From: Streptomyces naganishii JCM 4654 | GTDB lineage: Bacteria; Actinomycetota; Actinomycetes; Streptomycetales; Streptomycetaceae | Direction of reading: 5' to 3' | Length of the DNA: 64,000 nt | Assembly (NCBI RefSeq): GCF_014650575.1 | Contig: NZ_BMVF01000019.1 | Location: forward strand, 1-64,000 | Shown here: positions 35,072 through 42,469 of the stretch, piece after piece | Numbering within the stretch: the first letter of the stretch is position 1 | Layout: every line of letters starts with the position of its first letter | Translations under genes and position numbers: made by a program | The notes under the pieces: generated by a model | The model's database searches: none | The model's input: only the letters and a program-made list of their open reading frames with translations | Told to the model about the DNA's origin: nothing

Positions 35072-35113
35072 TCAGCCGACGCGCTGTCCAAGTACGAGAA
35101 TTCGGGTGCGCAT
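35072..35113 (-). CDS. ilvB leader peptide (MRTRILVLGQRVG)
   Basis: A 13-codon frame MRTRILVLGQRVG with a block Ile-Leu-Val-Leu, preceded by GGAGG 9 bases before its ATG. Stalling at these codons when Ile, Leu or Val is scarce should block the downstream terminator. Attenuators upstream of actinomycete ilvB are described in the literature. Confidence 0.8.
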   Translation of the reverse strand: MRTRILVLGQRVG

Positions 35114-35146
35114 GGAACTGACCCTCCCCCCGGCGCGCACTCACTG

Positions 35147-38100
35147 TCAAGTGGGTGGGACGGGAGTCTCACCATGTGAGCGCAGCGCCGTCCCGCCGCC
35201 GATGACGGCGGTCACGCCGGCCGACGAGATGCCGCCGGCGGAGACCGCCTGGGTGTAGACCCCGGCGCCGCCCCCGGCGAAGGCCGGTTCGACCGGTCCG
35301 TGCGGCACCGGGTAGTGGCCGGAAGTGAGCGCCCGGCGCAGCCGGTACTCGTCCAGCGGGCCGGCGAAGGCCATGCCCTGGCCGTGGGTGCAGCCCATCG
35401 CGCGCAGCGCGACGACCTGTTCCGGCAGGTCGACGCCGTCGGCCACGGACTGCATGCCGAGGTCGCCCGCGATGCGCAGCAGCCCGCTGGTGATCTTGTG
35501 CAGCCGGGGCGACTCGACGACGCCCTCGACCAGCGAGCGGTCGATCTTGAGCACGTCGGCGGGGAGCCTGCGAAGGGCCGCCAGCGCGCCGTGGCCGCTG
35601 CCGAAGCCGTCCAGCGCGACGCGTACGCCGAGCCTCCTGAGCGCGGCCAGGCGCCGCTCCAGTTCGTCCAGCGGGGCCCGCGGGTCGAGGTCGGCCAGTT
35701 CGAGCACCAGCGCCCCGGACGGCAGCCCGTGCCGGGTCAGCAGGGACTCGACGAAGCCGGGGGGCAGCGAGCGGTCCAGCAGCCGGCGCGCGCCCACCCG
35801 GACCACCACGGGGACGGTCAGGCCGGTCGCGGCGCGCTCGGCGGCCTGCTCGACGGCCTCCTCCAGCACCCAGCGGACCAGTTCGACCGTGCGGTCGCTG
35901 TCCTCGGCCACCCGCAGGAACTCGGCGGGCGTGAAGAGCACTCCCTGCGAGGAGCGCCAGCGCGCCTGGGCGGCGACCGATGCGATCCGGCCGCCGGACA
36001 GGCAGACCACCGGCTGGTGCAGCAGGGTGAACTCGCCGTGGTGCAGCGCGGACCGCAGCCGGGTGGCCAGCTCCGTCTTGCGTACGACGTCCTGCTGCAT
36101 CTGGGGCTTGTAGAGCTCGACCCTGTCCTTGCCGGCCGCCTTGGCCCGGTACATGGCGAGGTCGGCGTTGCGCAGCAACTCCCCCGCGCCGAGGCCCGGT
36201 TCGGCGAACGCCACCCCGATGGACGCGGCGACGCGGACATCGTTGCCGTCGATGAGGTAGGGCTGCGAGAGGGTGAGCCTGAGGCGGTCGGCGAGCTCCA
36301 GGATGTGCCCCTCGCGGGCGGCGCGGTCGCGGTTGCCGTCCCCGACGATCAGGGCCGCGAACTCGTCGCCGCCCAGCCGGGAGGCGGTGTCCCCCTGCCG
36401 GACCGCCTCCTGGAGTCTGCGGGCGGCCTGGACGAGCAGTTCGTCCCCGGCCTGGTGCCCGATCGTGTCGTTGACGGCCTTGAAGCCGTCCAGGTCGATG
36501 AAGAGGACGGCCGTGCCGTGGTCGGTGCTGCGGCGGCCGGACAGAGCCTGCTGGACGCGTTTGGTGAACAGCGCGCGGTTGGGCAGGTCGGTGAGCGGGT
36601 CGTGCTCGGCGTTGTGCTGGAGCTGCGCCTGGAGGCGGACCCGCTCGGTGACGTCCCGGCTGTTGAAGATCAGGCCGCCGTGGTGGCGGTTGATGGTCGA
36701 CTCCACGTTGAGCCAGCCGCCGTCGCCGGAGCGGAAGCGACACTCGATGCGGGTGGTCGGCTCCTCGTGCGGCCCGGCCACGAGGAAGCGGCGCACCTCG
36801 TGGACCACGCAGCCCAGGTCCTCCGGGTGGATGAGGGTGGCCAGCTCCCTGCCGACCAGTTCCTCCGCGGGCCGCCCGTACACCCCCGCAGCGGCCGGGG
36901 AGACGTATCTGAGGATGCCGTTGGGCGCGGCGATCATGATGACGTCCCTGGAGCCCTGCACCAGGGAACGGAAGTGGTTCTCCTGCTGGGCCAGTTCCTG
37001 GGCGAGGCCGATGTTGTCGAGCAGCATGATCCCCTGGCGCACCACGAGGGCCAGCACCACGGCGCCGGCGGTGATCAGCACCACGCGGTCCACGCTGTGG
37101 CCGTTGAGCACGTTGTAGAGGATTCCGAGGGTGCACACGGCGGCGGCCAGGTAGGGCGTGAGGGCGGCGAGCGATCCGGACACGGGGCGCCCGGCCGGGT
37201 ACCGCTCGTGATCGCCGCCTTGCGGGACGGGGACAGGTGTCGGGTGGGGCGCTGTCCGGAGGCCGGCCGGGCGCTGCCCGGGGATCCGCTCGCGGTGGGC
37301 GCGGGCGTGCCCGTTCTCCTCGCCGGTGACGGTGGCGGCCTCGCGGAGGCCTGCCTCGTGACCGGCCGCTCCGTGACCGGCCGCTCCGTGACCGGCGTCC
37401 CCGCGAGCGGCGGGTTCGTGGCCGGCGGGTTCGTGGCCGGCCGGCCCGTGACCGGCGGGTTCGTAGGCGAACGGCTCGTGACCGCCCGCCCCGCGACCGA
37501 ACGGCTGGTGGTCCAACGGCTCGTGGGCGAACAGCTGGTGGGTCAACGGCTCGTCGCCGAACGGCACTGGGCCGCGCGGCTCGTGGCCGTGCGGCTCGTG
37601 GCCCCGCGGCTCGTGGCCGTGTGGCTCGTGGCCGGACGCCTGCCGACCGCCCGGTCCTCGGCCGAACAGCGCTCGGCCGAACGCCCGCCGACCGCTCGGC
37701 CCGCGGCCGAACAGCACCCGGCCGAACGCCCCCCGGCCTCCAGGCTCGTGACCTCCAGGCTCGCGGACTCCCGGCTCGTGGCCGTGTGGTCCGGCGCCGG
37801 TCGTCGCGTGGCCGTCGGCCTCGTACCGGCACGGCCCGGCGTGTTCCGGGGGCGCGTCGGTGGGGTGTGGGGCGGCCCAGGGGGCGTAGGCCAGGAGGAG
37901 GGAGCCGGCGAACCAGCCCGCGTCGAGCAACTGGCCCGAGTGGTAGTTGTTGTGCAGCAGCGGCGAGGTGAACAGCGCGTCGCTGATCACGGTCAGGCCG
38001 AGCCCGCCGATCGCGGTGTTCACGGCGGTGCGGTTGACCGGTGAGCGCCGGAAGTGCAGGGCGAGCACCATGCTGACCAGGGCGATGTCCAGCAGCGGAT

Positions 38101-38890
38101 AGGCGAGCGACAGCGCGGTGTGCGCGACGCTCGGGCCGTCGAACTTGGCCGCCTGGGCGAGGGCGATGCTCCACGACAGCGTGAGCAGCGAGCCCCCGAT
38201 CAGCCAGGCGTCCAGCGCGAGGCACACCCAGCCCGCCCTGTTGGTGGGGCGCTTGGCGAGGACCAGGAGCCCGACGATGGCCGGCGGCGCGAAGCACAGG
38301 AAGAACAGGTCGGCGTAGCTGGGGCTGGGCACGGGGGTGCCGAGGACGACCTCGTACCACCCCCAGACCGCGTTGCCGAGGGCCGCCATCGCCGAGGACA
38401 GGGCGAACAGCAGCCAGGCGGTTCGAAAGCGGACCCGGCGGCTTCGCGCGTACAGGACGCATGAGACGGCCCCGGTGCCGGCCGCGAGGCTCAGCCCGAA
38501 GTCCCCCATGATCAGCGCGACCTCGTGCGAACCCCAGCCGCAGGCGGAACCGACGGCGTATCCCGCGCACACCAGGGCCAGCGCGAGCTGGGGAACCGCC
38601 CGCCGCCGGTCCGCGGCGGGCGCGGGCGCGAGCGGCCGCGCGTCGTGGCGAGGGCGCCCGCGCAGGCTTGTGCCCAGCGTGGTCACGGCGGGCGGGGGCG
38701 GGCTCACCGGTCCCTCCCGGTCCGCGCCGCCGGGTCCCGCGGGTCCCGGTGCGCCGTGTGCGCGTGGCTCCTGCGGCCGGTGGGCCTGCGGTGGTGGTGA
38801 TGGTGATGGCTGTTGTGGTGGCCGCGTCTGCGCGCGGCAGTGCGCCAGGGCCTCCGGTGGCGGCCCCGCCGCGTCGGATCGTTCGTCCAT
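35147..38890 (-). CDS. Membrane c-di-GMP enzyme, PAS-GGDEF-EAL (CdgF-like), with pentapeptide-repeat insert
   Basis: A 1247-residue protein. A disordered Pro-rich N-terminus precedes about seven hydrophobic helices (95-345), a 160-residue insert of 32 pentapeptides (352-511), and two more helices (about 565-620). A PAS domain (about 635-745; FRSLVQGSRDVIMIAAPNG), a GGDEF domain with intact GGDEF at 840-844 (diguanylate cyclase) and an EAL-like domain (935-1185) follow. The EAL signature is lost: VAAQARW (Gln975) replaces the catalytic Glu, and LDGFGSGHGAL replaces DDFGTGYSSL, so phosphodiesterase activity is doubtful. From memory it corresponds to S. coelicolor CdgF (SCO5511). It ends 34 bases before the ilvB leader peptide. 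Confidence 0.85.
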   Translation of the reverse strand: MDERSDAAGPPPEALAHCRAQTRPPQQPSPSPPPQAHRPQEPRAHGAPGPAGPGGADREGPVSPPPPAVTTLGTSLRGRPRHDARPLAPAPAADRRRAVPQLALALVCAGYAVGSACGWGSHEVALIMGDFGLSLAAGTGAVSCVLYARSRRVRFRTAWLLFALSSAMAALGNAVWGWYEVVLGTPVPSPSYADLFFLCFAPPAIVGLLVLAKRPTNRAGWVCLALDAWLIGGSLLTLSWSIALAQAAKFDGPSVAHTALSLAYPLLDIALVSMVLALHFRRSPVNRTAVNTAIGGLGLTVISDALFTSPLLHNNYHSGQLLDAGWFAGSLLLAYAPWAAPHPTDAPPEHAGPCRYEADGHATTGAGPHGHEPGVREPGGHEPGGRGAFGRVLFGRGPSGRRAFGRALFGRGPGGRQASGHEPHGHEPRGHEPHGHEPRGPVPFGDEPLTHQLFAHEPLDHQPFGRGAGGHEPFAYEPAGHGPAGHEPAGHEPAARGDAGHGAAGHGAAGHEAGLREAATVTGEENGHARAHRERIPGQRPAGLRTAPHPTPVPVPQGGDHERYPAGRPVSGSLAALTPYLAAAVCTLGILYNVLNGHSVDRVVLITAGAVVLALVVRQGIMLLDNIGLAQELAQQENHFRSLVQGSRDVIMIAAPNGILRYVSPAAAGVYGRPAEELVGRELATLIHPEDLGCVVHEVRRFLVAGPHEEPTTRIECRFRSGDGGWLNVESTINRHHGGLIFNSRDVTERVRLQAQLQHNAEHDPLTDLPNRALFTKRVQQALSGRRSTDHGTAVLFIDLDGFKAVNDTIGHQAGDELLVQAARRLQEAVRQGDTASRLGGDEFAALIVGDGNRDRAAREGHILELADRLRLTLSQPYLIDGNDVRVAASIGVAFAEPGLGAGELLRNADLAMYRAKAAGKDRVELYKPQMQQDVVRKTELATRLRSALHHGEFTLLHQPVVCLSGGRIASVAAQARWRSSQGVLFTPAEFLRVAEDSDRTVELVRWVLEEAVEQAAERAATGLTVPVVVRVGARRLLDRSLPPGFVESLLTRHGLPSGALVLELADLDPRAPLDELERRLAALRRLGVRVALDGFGSGHGALAALRRLPADVLKIDRSLVEGVVESPRLHKITSGLLRIAGDLGMQSVADGVDLPEQVVALRAMGCTHGQGMAFAGPLDEYRLRRALTSGHYPVPHGPVEPAFAGGGAGVYTQAVSAGGISSAGVTAVIGGGTALRSHGETPVPPT
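37358..37837 (-). repeat. 32 tandem 15-nt repeats encoding (E/G)PxG(H/R) pentapeptides
   Basis: 480 bp divide exactly into 32 units of 15 nt with no insertion or deletion, all in frame. Translated units include EPHGH, EPRGH, EPAGH, GPAGH, GAAGH, RAFGR, GPGGR and QASGH. The consensus is (E/G)-P-x-G-(H/R), rich in His, Arg and Gly. It forms a loop between predicted membrane helices. Confidence 0.9.
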
Positions 38891-39033
38891 AGGCCGTGCA
38901 TCGCCTGTCGCCCCCCTCGCGGTCTGAAATGTCCGTCCCCGGCGCCGAACGGTCGCGGCGCAGCCCCTGTCGGGGACGATACACCAGTCTCGTCACTCAG
39001 GGACATAGTTCCTCTACGCTCCGTGACGACCAG

Positions 39034-39064
39034 CGCATATGCGGGTACGCCCCGCACATGCGGG
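39034..39064. promoter_or_regulatory. Two neighbouring palindromes upstream of the CdgF-like gene
   Basis: CGCATATGCG (39034-39043) and CCCGCACATGCGGG (39051-39064) share the half-site TGCGGG-type sequence, 150-170 bases before the CdgF-like start and just past the dehydrogenase stop. They could be operators or weak terminators. Confidence 0.3.
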
Positions 39065-39088
39065 ATCGCGGTCCGTACCCGAAGCGGA

Positions 39089-40051
39089 CTACACGCCTTC
39101 CGCGCCCGTCGTCAGAATCACGTTCGCGAGCGGCTCCTGGTTCACGAACCGGCGCAACTGGTCGGCCACCAGCCGCTTGGCGCGCGGCAGGAACGCGGAC
39201 GTGGGGCCGCCGACGTGCGGGCTGATGAGCACGCCGGGCGCGTGCCACAAGGGGTGTCCCGGCGGCAGCGGCTCGGGGTCGGTGACGTCGAGGGCGGCGG
39301 TGAGCCGGCCGCTCTGCAGCTCGGTGAGCAGGGCGTCGGTGTCGACGACGGGTCCGCGGGCCACGTTCACGAGGAGCGCGCCGTCCTTCATGCGGGCGAG
39401 GAAGTCCGCGTTCGCCAGGCCCCTGGTGGCCTCCGTGAGGGGTGTGGAGAGGACGACGACGTCGGCCTGGGGCAGCAGGGAGGGCAGATCGGTGAGCGGA
39501 TGCACCGGACCGCGCGCCGTGGTGCGCGGGGAGCGCGCCACGCGCGCCACCCGCGCGAGCTCGAAGGGCGCGAGCCGGTCCTCGACGGCGGCGCCGATGG
39601 CTCCGTAGCCGACGATGAGGACGCTCTTGTCGGCGAGGGCCGGGTGGAAGTCGCTCTTCCACTCCTCCCGCTGCTGGGCGCGGACGAAGCCGGGGATGCC
39701 GCGCAGGGAGGCGAGGATGAGGGCGAGCGCGAGTTCGGCGGTGCTCGCCTCGTGCACTCCGCGCGCGTTGCACAGCCGTACGCCGGGGACGATGTCGGAC
39801 AGGTGCGCGGTGATGTCGTCGACGCCGGCCGTCAGGGTCTGGATGAGGCGGAGGTTGCGCATGTGCGCGAGGGGGCGCGTCTTGACGGGCTGCCGCTTCA
39901 TGTAGGGCACCACGTACACGGCGCAGTCGGCGGGGTCGCCGGGGAACTCCTGGGCGCCGTCCGCCCCTCCGTCCCAGAAGAGGTAGTTCGGCCCGTCCAC
40001 AAGCCCCTCGATCTCGTCCGGCGGGATGGGCAGCCACACGTCAGCAGTCAT
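39089..40051 (-). CDS. D-isomer-specific 2-hydroxyacid dehydrogenase family protein
   Basis: A 320-residue NAD(P)-dependent dehydrogenase. The Rossmann motif is VLIVGYGAIGAAVEDRLAPF; the catalytic triad appears as Arg in NVARGPVVD, Glu in TDPEPLPPGHPLW and His in ISPHVGGPTSAFL. The family reduces 2-oxoacids such as glyoxylate, hydroxypyruvate or phosphonoacids; the substrate is not deducible. Divergent from an aldo/keto reductase across 78 bp. ATG at 40051. Confidence 0.88.
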   Translation of the reverse strand: MTADVWLPIPPDEIEGLVDGPNYLFWDGGADGAQEFPGDPADCAVYVVPYMKRQPVKTRPLAHMRNLRLIQTLTAGVDDITAHLSDIVPGVRLCNARGVHEASTAELALALILASLRGIPGFVRAQQREEWKSDFHPALADKSVLIVGYGAIGAAVEDRLAPFELARVARVARSPRTTARGPVHPLTDLPSLLPQADVVVLSTPLTEATRGLANADFLARMKDGALLVNVARGPVVDTDALLTELQSGRLTAALDVTDPEPLPPGHPLWHAPGVLISPHVGGPTSAFLPRAKRLVADQLRRFVNQEPLANVILTTGAEGV

Positions 40052-40129
40052 GGTCAGGAGGCTATGTCAGGGGCGCGGGCCGGCAGAGGTTAGGTTGGGG
40101 AGCCGCAGGCGAGGGAGGGTTACGGCGAG

Positions 40130-41128
40130 GTGGAGCGCAGGACGATCGGCGCGGCGGCACTCGCGGTGGGGGCCGTGGGACTCGGGTGCATGCCGATGAG
40201 CTGGGCGTACAGCACCTCGCGGCAGCGCGGTCCGGAGTCGCTGAGGGCGGTGCACCGGGCGCTGGACGCCGGCTGCACGCTTCTGGACACCGCGGACATG
40301 TACGGGCCGTTCACCAACGAGCTGCTGCTGGGGCGGGTGCTGAAGGAGCGGCGGTCCGACGCCTTCGTGTCCACCAAGGCCGGTCTGCTGGTGGGCGAGC
40401 AGCACATCGTGGCCAACGGCCGCCCCGGTTATGTGCAGCGGGCCTGCGACGCCTCGCTGCGGCGGCTCCAGACGGACGTGATCGACCTCTACCAGCTGCA
40501 CCGCGCCGACCCGGAGGTCCCGGTGGAGGAGACCTGGGGGGCGATGGCGGAGCTGGTGCGGGCCGGGAAGGTGCGGGCCCTCGGGCTGTGCGCGGTGGGG
40601 GCGCGCGGGGGGCGCAGGGCGGGGGCGCGGCTGTACGACGGAACGATCCGGCAGTTGGAGCGAGTGCAACAGGTCTTCCCGGTGAGCGCGGTGCAGGCGG
40701 AGCTGTCGGTGTGGTCACCGGAGGCGCTGGAGACGCTGCTGCCCTGGTGCGAGGCGCGGGGCGTGGGGTTCCTGGCGGCGATGCCGCTCGGCAACGGCTT
40801 CCTCACCGGCACGCTCACGCCGGGCGAGGGCTTCGAGCCGGACGATCTGCGGGCCCGCCACCCCCGGTTCACCGCCGAGATGATGGCGGCGAACCAGCCG
40901 ATCGTCGCCGGGCTGCGCCGGATAGCCGCGCGGCACGGCGAGGACGTCACGCCGGCCCAGGTGGCCCTGGCCTGGGCACTCGCCCAGGGACCCCACGTGG
41001 TTCCGGTGCCGGGCGCCAAGCGGGAACGCTGGGTCGTCGAGAACGCGGCGGCGGCGCGGCTGCGCCTGACGGCGCGGGACCTGGCGGAGGTGGCATCGCT
41101 CCCGGCGGCACAGGGGTCCTGGCACTGA
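40130..41128 (+). CDS. Aldo/keto reductase
   Basis: A 332-residue NADPH-dependent oxidoreductase with the AKR tetrad: Asp and Tyr in TLLDTADMYGPFTNE, Lys in FVSTKAGLL and His in DLYQLHRADPEVPVEE. The C-terminal cofactor part (VVPVPGAKRERWVVENAAA) is typical of the Tas/YajO-like group. Start GTG at 40130 after GGGAGGG. Its physiological substrate is unknown; the divergent dehydrogenase suggests redox chemistry of small carbonyls. Confidence 0.9.
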   Translation: MERRTIGAAALAVGAVGLGCMPMSWAYSTSRQRGPESLRAVHRALDAGCTLLDTADMYGPFTNELLLGRVLKERRSDAFVSTKAGLLVGEQHIVANGRPGYVQRACDASLRRLQTDVIDLYQLHRADPEVPVEETWGAMAELVRAGKVRALGLCAVGARGGRRAGARLYDGTIRQLERVQQVFPVSAVQAELSVWSPEALETLLPWCEARGVGFLAAMPLGNGFLTGTLTPGEGFEPDDLRARHPRFTAEMMAANQPIVAGLRRIAARHGEDVTPAQVALAWALAQGPHVVPVPGAKRERWVVENAAAARLRLTARDLAEVASLPAAQGSWH

Positions 41129-41140
41129 GCGGAAGCCCGA

Positions 41141-41158
41141 CGCCGGCAGCCGCCGGCG
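41141..41158 (+). terminator. Hairpin after the aldo/keto reductase gene
   Basis: CGCCGGC, AGCC loop, GCCGGCG: a 7-bp stem 12 bases after the stop. Confidence 0.5.
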
Positions 41159-41270
41159 GGCGGGTCCGATCGGGGTGATCGGGAACTTACGGGGTGCGCG
41201 CGGGGTATGACAGGGAGGACCGCGTGCCGGCGGGCCGGGCAGGGCCCGCGACCGTCGAAGGGACAGGATC

Positions 41271-42440
41271 GTGCGACGTCGAGTGGGGACGGCCGTGTCG
41301 GCCGCCGCCGCGCTGCTGCTGGCGGCCGGCTGCTCCTCCGGTGGTGACGGGGGCGGGCCCGGCGGGACGGACAGCGCCGCTCCCGGCCGTACGAGCGCGC
41401 AGGCCCCGCCCTCCGGGGAGGCGTCCGGGCCAACCGTGCCGCCGGCCAAGGGATCGGTGAAGGTGCTGCGCACGGTCGCCGAGGGTCTGAACTCGCCCTG
41501 GGGGCTGGCCCCGCTGCCCGGCGGGGGGCTGCTGGTCTCCTCCCGGGACAAGGCGACGATCACCCGCGTCGACGAGAAGACGGGGAAGAAGACGGAGCTG
41601 GGCACGGTGTCCGGGGTGGCGCCCGAGGGCGAGGGCGGCCTGCTCGGCATCGCGCTCTCCCCGCGGTTCGCCTCCGACCACCTGATCTACGCCTACTTCA
41701 CCTCCGCCTCGGACAACCGGATCGTCCGGATGCTGTACGACGGCAAGAAGCCGGCCGGGGAGCAACTGGGCGCGCCCGACACGGTGTTCAAGGGCATCCC
41801 CAAGGGCGTGATCCACAACGGCGGGCGGATCGCCTTCGGCCCGGACGGCATGCTGTACGCGGGCACGGGCGAGAGCGGCGAGCGGGGGCTCGCCCAGGAC
41901 ACCAAGTCCCTCGGCGGCAAGATCCTGCGGCTGACCCCGGAGGGCGAGCCCGCGCCCGGCGACCCGTTCCCCGGCTCGCCGGTCTACTCCTACGGGCACC
42001 GCAATGTGCAGGGCCTGGCCTGGGACGCCGGACAGCGCCTGTTCGCCTCGGAGTTCGGCCAGGACACCTGGGACGAGCTGAACGCGATCAAGCCGGGCGG
42101 CAACTACGGCTGGCCGGACGCGGAGGGCATGTCCAAGGATCCGAGGTTCGTGAACCCGATCGCCCAGTGGCACACCGACGAGGCCTCCCCCAGCGGGATC
42201 GCCTACGCCGAGGGCTCGGTCTGGATGGCCGCACTGAAGGGGCAGCGCCTGTGGCGCGTCCCCCTCAAGGGCACGACGGCGTCGGCACCGCCGCAGGCGT
42301 TCCTCACCGGGGTGTACGGCCGCCTGCGCACGGTCGTCTCCGCGGGCGGCGACAAGCTGTGGCTGGTCACCAGCAACACGGACGGCCGCGGCGACCCGAA
42401 GAAGGGGGACGACCGGATCCTGGAGCTGGAGGTGAGGTAG
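41271..42440 (+). CDS. PQQ-dependent sugar dehydrogenase-like lipoprotein
   Basis: A 389-residue lipoprotein: the signal ends in LLLAAGC with Cys21 as the lipid-modified residue, followed by a Gly/Ser/Pro linker. Residues about 60-389 form the six-bladed propeller of the soluble glucose/sorbosone dehydrogenase family (LNSPWGLAPLPGGGLLVSSR, EGGLLGIALSPRF, VIHNGGRIAFGPDGMLYAGT, YSYGHRNVQGLAWD, GGNYGWPD). Members oxidise sugars with PQQ or are non-catalytic propellers; PQQ genes are not seen here. Start GTG at 41271. Extracellular, membrane-anchored. Confidence 0.88.
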   Translation: MRRRVGTAVSAAAALLLAAGCSSGGDGGGPGGTDSAAPGRTSAQAPPSGEASGPTVPPAKGSVKVLRTVAEGLNSPWGLAPLPGGGLLVSSRDKATITRVDEKTGKKTELGTVSGVAPEGEGGLLGIALSPRFASDHLIYAYFTSASDNRIVRMLYDGKKPAGEQLGAPDTVFKGIPKGVIHNGGRIAFGPDGMLYAGTGESGERGLAQDTKSLGGKILRLTPEGEPAPGDPFPGSPVYSYGHRNVQGLAWDAGQRLFASEFGQDTWDELNAIKPGGNYGWPDAEGMSKDPRFVNPIAQWHTDEASPSGIAYAEGSVWMAALKGQRLWRVPLKGTTASAPPQAFLTGVYGRLRTVVSAGGDKLWLVTSNTDGRGDPKKGDDRILELEVR

Positions 42441-42469
42441 ACGTCACTCGTCCTCGATACGTGCCCCCA

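Noticed and set aside
35121..35150. TTGACA (35150-35145) with GAGGGT as an ilvB leader promoter
   Set aside because: The would-be -10 is the GGAGG ribosome site of the leader peptide, so the spacing is not credible; the true promoter probably lies inside the 3' end of the upstream gene and could not be placed.
37358..37837. Classical pentapeptide-repeat (A(D/N)LxX) beta-helix domain
   Set aside because: The pentads are (E/G)PxG(H/R) with Pro and Gly, lacking the central Leu/Phe needed for the quadrilateral beta-helix.
35169..38996. 1275-residue frame overlapping the CdgF-like gene
   Set aside because: Arg/Pro-rich out-of-frame translation with no domains; the GGDEF, PAS and pentad repeats are in the other frame.
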